NCBI GenBank assembly: GCA_045105075.1
Contig: JBGCDD010000099.1
Span: forward strand, 1 to 22,770
Direction of reading: 5' to 3'
Origin: JBGCDD01 sp045105075
GTDB taxonomy: Bacteria; Pseudomonadota; Alphaproteobacteria; Rhodobacterales; Rhodobacteraceae
Length of the DNA stretch: 22,770 bases
Part shown: one piece after another, positions 6,416 through 14,073 of the stretch
Layout of the letters: each line of letters begins with the position of its first letter
Numbering within the stretch: position 1 is the first letter of the stretch
Made by a program: the position numbers and the translations under genes
The notes under the pieces: model-generated
Told to the model about the DNA's origin: nothing
The model's database searches: none
Seen by the model: only the letters and a program-made list of their open reading frames with translations

Positions 6416-8968
6416 TCAGTTTTGCAGGATACGCGCGATCATTTCACCGGTGTCGCGCGACAGCTCAGGGGTGTTGGCGATGCGCTCGAGCTGGGTTTTG
6501 ATCAGTGCCTGCCGGTCGGTGTCATAGCGCCGCCAGGTCTGAAACGCGCTGCACATGCGCGCGGTGGTTTGCGGGTTGACCGGATCAAGGCGGATCAACC
6601 AATCCGCAAGCAGGCCATAGCCGGCACCATCGGCGGCGTGGAATCCTGCATGGTGCATCGACAACGCGCCCAGCGTCGCACGAAAGCGGTTGGGGTTTTT
6701 CCAGTTGAAGTCGGCGTGCTGGGTCAGGGTTTGCGCGGTCTTGGCCACCATCTCGGGCAGTGCACAGCTGACTTGCAGGCCAAACCATTTGTCGATGACC
6801 AGCCGGTCATGTTTCCATTGCTCATAAAACGCGGTGACCTGATCGCGGCCTTTGCCCGCGCTCAGCAAGCACGACAGGGCCGACAGTTGCAGGGTCATAT
6901 TGTCGGCCGCACCGTATTGCTTGGCCGCTTGTGCGCCGCCATCCAGCCGGGTCAACAAGGACAGCGCGGAATTGGCCAGCGCACGTTTGCCCGATTGATC
7001 GGCATCTGCGCGGTAGGGGGCGTCGATCTGGCAGGCGGCCATCACAGCGGGCAGGGCGTCTTGCATGTGCTCGGCCAGCGCCTGTTTCAACGTCTCGCAC
7101 GCGCGCCATATTGCCATTGGGTCGGGCACATGCCCGGCCTGCGCCAGTGCTGCGGCCAGCTCCGATTGCCCGGGCAGCGCCAGCATCAGCGCGCGGTAGG
7201 CCGGATCAAGCGTGTCATCGCGCAACACCGCCAGCATGCCGTCGAGGTAAGCCTGTTCGGGCACTGCGTCTTGTGTTGTCATCGCGCGTAGCGTGGCGCG
7301 GGCCAGCGCACTTCCGGCCTCCCAACGGTTGAACGGATCGGTGTCATGGGCCAGCAAAAACACCTGATCGGCCGTGTTCTGGCCCTGTTTCAACACAACT
7401 GGCGCCGAAAACCCGCGCAGGATCGACGGGATTGGTTGGCTGGCCAGATCGTGGAATTCGAATGTCTGGGTGGCTTGGGTCATCTCAAGCGTTTGCGTGG
7501 CCAGAACTTCGTTGCCATTGGGGCCCAGCAGGCCCACATCAATCGGGATCACCTGCGGCTGTGGATCGGGGGTGGTGGCGCTGGCGGGCAGGGATTGGGT
7601 GAAGGTCAGCGCAAAGGTGCCGTTTTGCCACCTGTGCTGGACCTCCAGATGCGGTGTGCCGGCCTGCGAATACCAGCGTTTGAACTGGGCCAGATCGCGC
7701 CCGGTCACATCTTCAAACACCTGCAGCCAATCGTCGATCGTGCAGGCCTGCCCGTCATGGCGTGCGAAATAAAGGTCAAGCGCTTCGGCATAGGCCGCAT
7801 CGCCCACCAGCCGTTTGAGCATGCCAATGACCTCGGCGCCTTTTTCATAGACCGTGGCCGTGTAGAAATTGTTGATCTCCTGAAAGCTCTCTGGACGCAC
7901 CGGGTGGCTCAGCGGTCCCTGATCTTCGGTGAACTGACGCCCGCGCAGATCGATCACATCCGTAATCCGCTTAACCGGCTCGCTGCGCATATCAGAGGTG
8001 AACTCGGCGTCACGAAACACCGTCAGCCCTTCTTTCAGGCACAGCTGGAACCAATCGCGACAGGTGATGCGGTTGCCGGTCCAGTTGTGGAAATACTCGT
8101 GCGCAATGATCGCCTCGATCCGCTGGAAATTCACATCTGTTGCGGTGTCGGGGCTGGCCAGCACGGCCGAGGAATTGAACACGTTCAAACCCTTGTTTTC
8201 CATCGCGCCCATGTTGAAATCATCAACCGCGACGATGTTGAACACGTCCAGATCATATTCGCGCCCATAGACCTCTTCATCCCAGCGCATCGAGGCCTTC
8301 AGCGCCTCCATCCCAAAGCTGCATTTGTGCAGATCGCCGTCGCGCACATACATGTTCAGCGCCACATCACGGCCCGAAATGGTGGTGAACTGATCAGAAT
8401 GCGCAACCAGCTCGCCGGCCACCAACGCGAACAGATAGGCGGGCTTGGGCCAGGGGTCGTGCCACTGCGCGTGACCGTCTGTCACTGTCACCGGATTGCC
8501 GTTGGACAAAAGCACCGGCAGGTCGCCATGCACATCGACCGTGAACACCGACATCACATCGGGGCGGTCGGGGTAATAGGTGATCTTGCGAAAGCCCTGC
8601 GCTTCGCATTGGGTGCAATACATCCCGTTTGACATGTAAAGTCCCTCCAGCGCGGTGTTGCCTTCGGGGTCAATCTCGACCTCGCTCTCCCACACAAACG
8701 GGGCGTCGGGCACAGCACAGGTCAGGCCGGCTTCGGTGATTTCGGGGGTGACTTCGGCGCCATCGATCTTGGCGCTGATCAGGGTCAGCTGTTCGCCGTG
8801 CAGGAAAAATGTTTTGTCGCTTGCCTCGGGGTTGGGCGAAAACGAGATCCGGGCGATCACCCGCGTGGCATTGGGCGCAAGACGAAAGGTTAAATGCACC
8901 GCGTCGAGCACAAAACCAAAGGGGGTGTAGTCGGACAAGTAAAACGTCTGGGGGGCCGCATCGCGCAT
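6416..8968 (-). CDS. pepN: Aminopeptidase N (M1 family zinc metallopeptidase)
   Basis: A cytoplasmic M1 aminopeptidase that removes N-terminal residues from peptides. The 850-aa length is typical of the bacterial PepN branch. The substrate-binding GAMEN motif is at 254-258 and the zinc site HEYFH at 290-294, with the third ligand E313 in LKEGLTVF; the PepN-type context DDFNMGAMENKGLNVFNS and WTGNRITCRDWFQLCLKEGLTVFRD is intact. The C-terminal half is the helical DUF3458-like domain (WYSQAGTPHLEV onward, ending ELSRDTGEMIARILQN). No signal peptide is seen. GGAG lies about 10 nt upstream of the ATG. This is the first gene of a minus-strand run of at least four tightly spaced genes and is divergent from phr across a 97-bp gap. 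Confidence 0.97.
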   Translation of the reverse strand: MRDAAPQTFYLSDYTPFGFVLDAVHLTFRLAPNATRVIARISFSPNPEASDKTFFLHGEQLTLISAKIDGAEVTPEITEAGLTCAVPDAPFVWESEVEIDPEGNTALEGLYMSNGMYCTQCEAQGFRKITYYPDRPDVMSVFTVDVHGDLPVLLSNGNPVTVTDGHAQWHDPWPKPAYLFALVAGELVAHSDQFTTISGRDVALNMYVRDGDLHKCSFGMEALKASMRWDEEVYGREYDLDVFNIVAVDDFNMGAMENKGLNVFNSSAVLASPDTATDVNFQRIEAIIAHEYFHNWTGNRITCRDWFQLCLKEGLTVFRDAEFTSDMRSEPVKRITDVIDLRGRQFTEDQGPLSHPVRPESFQEINNFYTATVYEKGAEVIGMLKRLVGDAAYAEALDLYFARHDGQACTIDDWLQVFEDVTGRDLAQFKRWYSQAGTPHLEVQHRWQNGTFALTFTQSLPASATTPDPQPQVIPIDVGLLGPNGNEVLATQTLEMTQATQTFEFHDLASQPIPSILRGFSAPVVLKQGQNTADQVFLLAHDTDPFNRWEAGSALARATLRAMTTQDAVPEQAYLDGMLAVLRDDTLDPAYRALMLALPGQSELAAALAQAGHVPDPMAIWRACETLKQALAEHMQDALPAVMAACQIDAPYRADADQSGKRALANSALSLLTRLDGGAQAAKQYGAADNMTLQLSALSCLLSAGKGRDQVTAFYEQWKHDRLVIDKWFGLQVSCALPEMVAKTAQTLTQHADFNWKNPNRFRATLGALSMHHAGFHAADGAGYGLLADWLIRLDPVNPQTTARMCSAFQTWRRYDTDRQALIKTQLERIANTPELSRDTGEMIARILQN

Positions 8969-9065
8969 GGTCTGGTTCTCCGGAGTTCGCTGCCGCGCAG
9001 ACTAGGGCCGCACGCGCGGGGCTTCAAGCGCTGGTCTTGGCGCGCGCGGGCGTTATGTTTGGGTC

Positions 9066-10526
9066 ATGACAGTTTTGCTTTGGTACAAACGGGACTTGCG
9101 GGTGCACGATCATGCCGCGTTGGCAGCGGCGGCGCAGCAGGGGCCAGTGTTGGCGGTCTATGTGCTGGAGCCGGACTATTGGCGCCAGCCGGATGTTTCG
9201 GGGCGCCAACTGGCTTTTTTGCGCGAAACGCTTGATGATTTGCGTGCGCAGTTGGCCGAGCAGGGTGTGGGCTTGTGTTTCCGTGTCGGCGAGGCTGCGC
9301 CGGTGCTAGAGAGTTTGCGCGCGGCCACCGGAGCCACCCATCTGATCAGCCACGAAGAAACCGGCAACGCCTGGACCTATGCGCGCGACCGCACGGTGGC
9401 AGAATGGGCGCGCACGCAAGGGGTTGAATGGCACGAACTGGCGCAATCGGGCGTGGTGCGTCGTTTGAACGGGCGCGATGGCTGGGCCGCGCAGCGCAAT
9501 GGGTTTCTGCGCCAGCCTTTGGTGGAAGTGCCTTCGGTTGAAGCCGCGCAAGCGCCGTCAGATCAATGGCCCGATCTGGGCCTGATCGATCCGTGCGCGG
9601 GGCGCCAACGCGGTGGGCGCACGGCGGCCTTGCAAGAGCTGAACAGTTTTCTGGCCACGCGCGGGCAGACCTATCGGCGCGACATGTCCTCGCCCTTGTC
9701 CGGGGCCACCGCCTGTTCGCGCCTGTCGCCATATCTGGCCTTGGGGGCTGTGTCGGGGCGGGAAGTGGCACAGGCGGCTTCGGGGGATCGGCGCGGTGGC
9801 GATTGGGCCAAATCGCTCAAATCCTTTCAGGCGCGGCTGGCCTGGCGCGATCATTTCACCCAAAAGCTAGAGGACGAACCGGCGCTGGAATGGCGCTGCC
9901 TGCACCCGGCCTATGAGGGGTTGCGCGGGCGCGATGACGCGCGGCTTGCGGCCTGGTCGCGGGGGCAAACCGGGCTGCCCTTTGTGGATGCCTGCATGCG
10001 CTCGCTTGCCGCGACGGGGTGGTTGAACTTTCGAATGCGCTCCATGGTGATGGCAGTGGCGTCGTACCATCTGTGGCTGGAATGGCGCGCCACCGGGCAG
10101 CATCTGGCGCGCATGTTCACCGATTACGAACCGGGCATCCACTGGCCGCAGGTGCAGATGCAATCGGGCACAACTGGCATCAACACGATCCGCATTTACA
10201 ACCCCATCAAACAGGGCCGCGATCAGGATCCGACCGGCGCGTTCACACGGGCTTGGGTGCCGGAACTGGCCAGTGTGCCGGATGATCACCTGCAAGAGCC
10301 GTGGCGCTGGGAGGGGCGCGTGGATTACCCGCCGCCGATTGTCGATGTGATGCATTCTGCGCGCCACGCCCGTGATGTGATCTGGGGCGTGCGCAAAGGT
10401 CAGGGCTTTGCGAAAACGGCCGCCAAGGTTGTTGACAAACACGCCAGCCGCAAGGACCCTCAGGGGCATTTCGTCAACGACCGCGCCCGCAAAACCGACC
10501 CGCGCCAGCTGGGTTTTGATTTCTGA
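9066..10526 (+). CDS. Photolyase/cryptochrome family FAD flavoprotein
   Basis: A 486-aa member of the DNA photolyase/cryptochrome superfamily, whose light-driven members split UV pyrimidine lesions or signal. The N-terminal alpha/beta antenna domain starts LLWYKRDLRVHDHAAL (residues 4-19); the FAD domain covers about 200-486, with SPYLALGAVSGREV, WRDHF, GLPFVDACMRSLAATGWLNFRMRS, DYEPGIHWPQVQMQSGTTGINTIRIYNP (353-380) and WVPEL. Compared by eye with E. coli PhrB, the proximal tryptophan (W382) position reads V363, W384 reads M365, N378 reads H359 and N341 reads F322, so it is not a canonical class I CPD photolyase. It belongs to a branch with the HW.Q.QMQSGTTGIN pattern. Repair activity and symbol are therefore left open. 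A lipoprotein gene follows after 23 nt. Confidence 0.92.
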   Translation: MTVLLWYKRDLRVHDHAALAAAAQQGPVLAVYVLEPDYWRQPDVSGRQLAFLRETLDDLRAQLAEQGVGLCFRVGEAAPVLESLRAATGATHLISHEETGNAWTYARDRTVAEWARTQGVEWHELAQSGVVRRLNGRDGWAAQRNGFLRQPLVEVPSVEAAQAPSDQWPDLGLIDPCAGRQRGGRTAALQELNSFLATRGQTYRRDMSSPLSGATACSRLSPYLALGAVSGREVAQAASGDRRGGDWAKSLKSFQARLAWRDHFTQKLEDEPALEWRCLHPAYEGLRGRDDARLAAWSRGQTGLPFVDACMRSLAATGWLNFRMRSMVMAVASYHLWLEWRATGQHLARMFTDYEPGIHWPQVQMQSGTTGINTIRIYNPIKQGRDQDPTGAFTRAWVPELASVPDDHLQEPWRWEGRVDYPPPIVDVMHSARHARDVIWGVRKGQGFAKTAAKVVDKHASRKDPQGHFVNDRARKTDPRQLGFDF

Positions 10527-10549
10527 GCGGTGACAGAAAAGGAGACGTT

Positions 10550-11008
10550 ATGAACCGCTTTGCCCTTTTGGTGTTGTGTTGTGTTGGACTTGCCGGCTGT
10601 GACGAAAGTGTTGAGATTCAACCTGTGCCGCCGGGCTCGCCTGTCGCCAAACCGGTTTACAAAGCAGGGTTCAACCGCGCCCGTGTCAAAGGCAGCACCC
10701 GCATACGTGTTCATGCGGTCGCAAAAGGTGCCGAAGTGATCGGGGCGGATTGTGTATTGGACACTCCCGAGTTTCAGCTCAGAGTATCAACGCCACAGGT
10801 CGCCGTACTGCCCAAAATCAAGGCGAAGCCGGGTTTGATCACGATCAACTGTGCGCATCAGGGCCTGAAAGGCAGCGAAATAGGCGAACCGCAATTGTCG
10901 GTTTTCAGAGTCAAAACTGACTCAAATATTGCTCTTCCTGCGGTGCTCGATATGGGGGCGTCGCTAGATGACTTTATCAATGATCATTTTCGTCAACAGG
11001 CGGTATAG
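10550..11008 (+). CDS. Small lipoprotein, 152 aa, function unknown
   Basis: A strong AAGGAGA ribosome-binding site precedes the ATG. The N-terminus is a lipoprotein signal with a lipobox LAGC, acylated Cys at residue 17, followed by Asp 18; in enterobacteria Asp at +2 keeps lipoproteins in the inner membrane, though that rule may not hold here. The mature part is basic and beta-rich, with a pair of cysteines at C68 (GADCVLDT) and about C100 (ITINCAHQG) that could form a disulphide. The middle motif CVLDTPEFQLRVSTPQVAVLP and the repeated strand pattern suggest an Ig-like fold, but no family is recognised. It lies 23 nt after phr and is probably co-transcribed with it, an unusual pairing. Confidence 0.85.
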   Translation: MNRFALLVLCCVGLAGCDESVEIQPVPPGSPVAKPVYKAGFNRARVKGSTRIRVHAVAKGAEVIGADCVLDTPEFQLRVSTPQVAVLPKIKAKPGLITINCAHQGLKGSEIGEPQLSVFRVKTDSNIALPAVLDMGASLDDFINDHFRQQAV

Positions 11009-11075
11009 GATGATGAATGGGTCTATTCTGGGGACGATGAAACAGTTATTTTGAAACTGAACTGACCCCAACCAA

Positions 11076-11237
11076 ATGCCCAAAACCCGCCGCAAATCCG
11101 ATCTGCCCAGCAAGACCTGCGCCAGTTGTGGTCTGCCATTCACCTGGCGCAAGAAATGGGCCAAGGTCTGGGACGAGGTGCGCTATTGCTCGGAACGGTG
11201 TCGGCGGGCGCGCCCCAAAACGGGTCAGAAACCCTGA
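11076..11237 (+). CDS. DUF2256-type small zinc-finger protein, 53 aa
   Basis: ATG 11076 to TGA 11237. The 53-residue product has two cysteine pairs, CASC (C15, C18) and CSERC (C38, C42), around a PFTWRKKWAKVWDEVRYC core. This is the pattern I know as DUF2256: basic N-terminus, CxxC, PFxWRKKW, YCSxxCR. The four cysteines probably bind one zinc, and the many Arg/Lys residues suggest nucleic-acid contact, but no function is established for the family. I recall DUF2256 genes often lying near photolyase-family genes, which fits this locus; that recollection is unverified. No good ribosome-binding site is seen before the ATG. The 67-nt gap from the lipoprotein stop holds only weak inverted repeats. 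Confidence 0.85.
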   Translation: MPKTRRKSDLPSKTCASCGLPFTWRKKWAKVWDEVRYCSERCRRARPKTGQKP

Positions 11238-11262
11238 CCGCCCGAGTTGCCTATCGGAAACT

Positions 11263-11292
11263 TTGGCCCTAAGACTGCCCATCGCATACAAT
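11263..11292 (+). promoter_or_regulatory. Candidate promoter of glcB
   Basis: TTGGCC at 11263-11268 (4 of 6 matches to the -35 consensus) and TACAAT at 11287-11292 (5 of 6 matches to -10) are separated by 18 nt, 28 nt before the malate synthase ATG. AGGGA at about 11308-11312 serves as its ribosome-binding site. Identified by eye. Confidence 0.35.
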
Positions 11293-11320
11293 CGTACACG
11301 GGCTGACAGGGACGCGGCAG

Positions 11321-13459
11321 ATGGTAGACAGACAACAGATCAATGGGTTGCAGGTGGCCGCAGAGCTGGCCGACTTCATCAATGCGCAAGCGCTGCCGGG
11401 AACCGGTGTGACGCCGGAGACCTTCTGGGCCGGATTTGCGCGCATGGTGACGGAATTGGGCCCGCAAAACGCAAACCTGCTGGAAAAGCGTGAAACCCTG
11501 CAAAAGCAGATCGACGATTGGCACAGCCTGCGGCGCGGACAGCCGCATGATCACGAGGCGTATCAGGCGCATTTGCGCGCCATAGGCTATCTGCTGGACG
11601 AGGGCGAGCCGTTTCAGATCGAAACGAAAAATGTCGACCCGGAAATCGCGTCAGTGCCGGGGCCGCAGTTGGTGGTGCCGATCACCAATGCGCGCTATGC
11701 GCTGAATGCGGCCAACGCGCGTTGGGGCAGTCTTTATGACGGGTTTTATGGCACCGATGCGATGGGCAGCACGCCGCCGGCCGGTGGTTACGAGCGTGGG
11801 CGCGGTGCGCGGGTTGTGGCGCGCGCGCGGGTGTTTCTGGACGAGGCATTCCCGATTGTGGGCACTTCGCATGCGGATGTGCGCCGGTATCATGTGAGTG
11901 GCGGTGCGTTGCTGGTGGATGACAACCCGTTGCAACAGCCCGAGAAATTCGTCGGCTACCGGGGCAATCCACGCGCGCCGGACGCTGTTGTTCTGGTCAA
12001 TAACGGGCTGCATGTCGAGCTGGTTTTTGACCGTGCCCATGCGATTGGCAGCCGCGATCAGGCGGGTCTGGCTGATGTGGTGCTGGAAAGTGCGGTCACC
12101 GCCATCATGGATTGCGAGGATTCGGTGGCCTGCGTGGACGCGCAAGACAAGGTGCAGGCCTATTCCAACTGGCTGGGCCTGATGAAAGGCGACCTGAAGG
12201 CGGTTCTGAGCAAGGGCGGTCAGACCGTCACCCGTGAACTGGCAGCCGACCGGCCCTATTTTGCGCCGGATGGCAGCGAGCAGATGCTTAAAGGGCGCGC
12301 GCTGATGTGGATCCGCAATGTTGGGCATCTGATGACCAACCCGGCCGTGCTGGACGGCGACGGCAGCGAGGTTTTTGAAGGGCTGATGGACGCGTTGATC
12401 ACGGTGCTGATCGCCAAACATGATCTGGCGCAGGGCGGGGGCAATTCGGTCTCGGGGTCGGTCTATGTGGTCAAACCCAAGATGCACGGACCCGAAGAAG
12501 TGGCCTTTGCGGACCGCACCTTTGACATGGTCGAAGAGATCCTTGGCCTGCCGCGTCACACGGTCAAGATCGGGATCATGGACGAGGAACGCCGCACCAC
12601 GGTGAACCTGAAACAGTGTATTCGCGCGGCCAAATCCCGTGTGGCCTTTATCAACACTGGGTTTCTGGACCGTCCGGGCGACGAGATTCACACCTCGATG
12701 GAGGCGGGGCCGTTCAGCCGCAAGGACTTCATCAAGCGCAAGGCGTGGATTGGCGGGTACGAGAACCAAAACGTGGATATCGGGCTGGAATGTGGTTTGT
12801 CGGGGCGCGCGCAGATCGGCAAGGGCATGTGGGCGATGCCGGATCTGATGGCGGCGATGCTGGAGCAAAAGATCGAACATCCCAAGGCGGGCGCGAACTG
12901 TGCCTGGGTGCCCAGCCCGACGGCGGCGACGCTGCATGCGCTGCATTATCACAAGGTCGATGTGTTTGCCTTGCAGCGCGGCCTCGCCAAAGGTGGGCGG
13001 CGGGCCTATGTGGATACGATTTTGGATATCCCGCTGGCGGCCTATCAAAAGTGGACCGACGCGCAAAAACAGCGCGAAGTGGAAAACAATGCGCAAGGCA
13101 TTCTGGGTTATGTGGTGCGCTGGGTTGACCAGGGTGTTGGCTGTTCGAAAGTGCCTGATATGAACAATGTCGGGCTGATGGAAGACCGTGCCACCTGCCG
13201 GATTTCGGCCCAGCATGTGGCCAATTGGCTGCATCACGGCGTGGTCGACGCGCAGGATGTGATGAGTGCGATGCGCAAGATGGCGGCCGTGGTGGACGCG
13301 CAAAACGCTGATGATCCTGACTATGTGGCGATGGCTCCGGGGTTTGAGGGACTCGCGTTTCAGGCGGCGTGTGATTTGGTGTTCAAAGGGCGCACGCAGC
13401 CTTCCGGGTACACCGAGCCAGTGTTGCATGCACGTCGTTTGGAACTGAAGGCGCAGTGA
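11321..13459 (+). CDS. glcB: Malate synthase G
   Basis: Catalyses glyoxylate + acetyl-CoA + H2O to malate + CoA, the step that feeds glyoxylate from glycolate, purines or the glyoxylate shunt into central metabolism. The 712-aa size is that of the monomeric G isoform, which has an extra beta domain, rather than the ~530-aa A form. Signatures: ITNARYALNAANARWGSLYDGFYGTDA (about 121-147), the metal and substrate site around IMDEERRTTVNL (419-430) and FINTGFLDRPGDEIHTSMEAGP, R332 in WIRNVGHLMTNP, and GVGCSKVPDMNNVGLMEDRATCRIS with the catalytic Asp 622 in MEDRAT. All expected catalytic residues appear present. A candidate promoter is just upstream. glcG follows after 66 nt, probably in the same transcript. 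Confidence 0.98.
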   Translation: MVDRQQINGLQVAAELADFINAQALPGTGVTPETFWAGFARMVTELGPQNANLLEKRETLQKQIDDWHSLRRGQPHDHEAYQAHLRAIGYLLDEGEPFQIETKNVDPEIASVPGPQLVVPITNARYALNAANARWGSLYDGFYGTDAMGSTPPAGGYERGRGARVVARARVFLDEAFPIVGTSHADVRRYHVSGGALLVDDNPLQQPEKFVGYRGNPRAPDAVVLVNNGLHVELVFDRAHAIGSRDQAGLADVVLESAVTAIMDCEDSVACVDAQDKVQAYSNWLGLMKGDLKAVLSKGGQTVTRELAADRPYFAPDGSEQMLKGRALMWIRNVGHLMTNPAVLDGDGSEVFEGLMDALITVLIAKHDLAQGGGNSVSGSVYVVKPKMHGPEEVAFADRTFDMVEEILGLPRHTVKIGIMDEERRTTVNLKQCIRAAKSRVAFINTGFLDRPGDEIHTSMEAGPFSRKDFIKRKAWIGGYENQNVDIGLECGLSGRAQIGKGMWAMPDLMAAMLEQKIEHPKAGANCAWVPSPTAATLHALHYHKVDVFALQRGLAKGGRRAYVDTILDIPLAAYQKWTDAQKQREVENNAQGILGYVVRWVDQGVGCSKVPDMNNVGLMEDRATCRISAQHVANWLHHGVVDAQDVMSAMRKMAAVVDAQNADDPDYVAMAPGFEGLAFQAACDLVFKGRTQPSGYTEPVLHARRLELKAQ

Positions 13460-13470
13460 TGTGAAGGACG

Positions 13471-13520
13471 GCGAGGGGCCAGCCCCTCGCGCTCCCCGGG
13501 ATATTTTTAGCAAGAGGAAA
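13471..13520 (+). repeat. Hairpin plus ATATTTTT intergenic element (Rhodobacterales-type)
   Basis: A perfect 8-bp stem, GCGAGGGG/CCCCTCGC with a CCAG loop, spans 13471-13490. It is followed by GCTCCCCGGGATATTTTTAG and CAAGAGGAA, and the last part supplies the ribosome-binding site of glcG. I recall near-identical strings, CCCCGG then ATATTTTT then a GAAGA-like end, at many gene boundaries in Roseobacter-group genomes; that is memory, not a search. It could attenuate transcription or protect the glcB mRNA end. No second copy was found in this window. Confidence 0.5.
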
Positions 13521-13525
13521 TAGAC

Positions 13526-13951
13526 ATGGCAGTTTCGTTGGAGACGGCACGCGGCATCATTGCTCAGACTTTGGCGAAGGGGCGTGAGATGGGATTGAAA
13601 CCCTTGTCGGTTGTTGTGTTGGATGCGGGGGGGCATGTTTTGGCGTTTGAGCGCGAGGACGGGGCGTCGCCTGGGCGGTTTCAGATGGCGCATGGCAAGG
13701 CTTATGGGGCGATCATGCTGGGCATTGCGGGCACGGCGCAGATGGCGCGCGCCGAGGGGCAGGCCTATTTCGTTGGTGCGATGAATGGGTTGTTCGGTGG
13801 ACAGTTTGTGCCGGTGCCGGGGGGCGTTTTGGTCCGTGATGGGGCAGATGAGATCATCGGGGCCGTTGGTGTGACCGGTGACAGTTCGGAAAATGACGCG
13901 GCTGCGGCGCAGTTTGCGATTGAGGCGGCGGGTCTGGGCGCTGAAATTTAG
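13526..13951 (+). CDS. glcG: GlcG/HbpS family protein (DUF336)
   Basis: A 141-aa single-domain protein of the GlcG/HbpS fold. Members bind haem, cobalamin or act as corrinoid or diol-metabolism accessory proteins; GlcG lies in the glycolate-utilisation locus of E. coli, with no clear activity assigned. Family signatures are VVVLDAGGHVLAFEREDGASPGRFQMAHGKAYGA (residues 29-62), GLFGGQFVPVPGGVLV (88-103) and IIGAVGVTGDSSENDAAAAQFAIEA. AAGAGGAAA precedes the ATG. It sits directly downstream of glcB, matching the glcG-glcB adjacency in E. coli, although no glycolate oxidase (glcDEF) is visible here. No signal peptide is seen, so a cytosolic location is likely. The symbol follows from context and fold. 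Confidence 0.9.
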   Translation: MAVSLETARGIIAQTLAKGREMGLKPLSVVVLDAGGHVLAFEREDGASPGRFQMAHGKAYGAIMLGIAGTAQMARAEGQAYFVGAMNGLFGGQFVPVPGGVLVRDGADEIIGAVGVTGDSSENDAAAAQFAIEAAGLGAEI

Positions 13952-13991
13952 GGCAGTTCTGGTTGAAATCTGTGCAAATCAGCACAATTTT

Positions 13992-14007
13992 CTGCGCCGT
14001 GGCGCAG
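13992..14007. other. Short GC-rich inverted repeat between glcG and the C26 hydrolase
   Basis: CTGCGC-CGTG-GCGCAG is a perfect 6-bp stem with a 4-nt loop, 41 nt after the glcG stop and 67 nt before the next ATG. There is no T-run on the plus strand; reading on the minus strand it is followed by AAAATT. It could be a weak terminator or an operator. The rest of this 122-bp gap shows nothing else clear. Confidence 0.3.
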
Positions 14008-14073
14008 AGGCTAAGGTCTTGTTTGGATTGAGTGCGCTATGTAGGGTACATACATCCTGATGAGAGTGAGTTC

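Noticed and set aside
7346..8632. A 428-codon plus-strand open frame opposite pepN.
   Set aside because: PepN carries HEYFH and GAMEN in the right order on the other strand; the plus frame is its shadow.
11009..11075. Nested weak inverted repeats (CAGTT/AACTG within GGGG/CCCC) between the lipoprotein and DUF2256 genes, considered as a terminator or riboswitch.
   Set aside because: Stems are only 4-5 bp and interrupted, with no T-run; nothing matches a known riboswitch.
11651..13693. A 680-codon open frame on the minus strand, opposite glcB.
   Set aside because: It is antisense to malate synthase G, whose motifs are complete. Its His/Arg-rich composition is typical of the complement of GC-rich coding DNA, and it has no family motifs.
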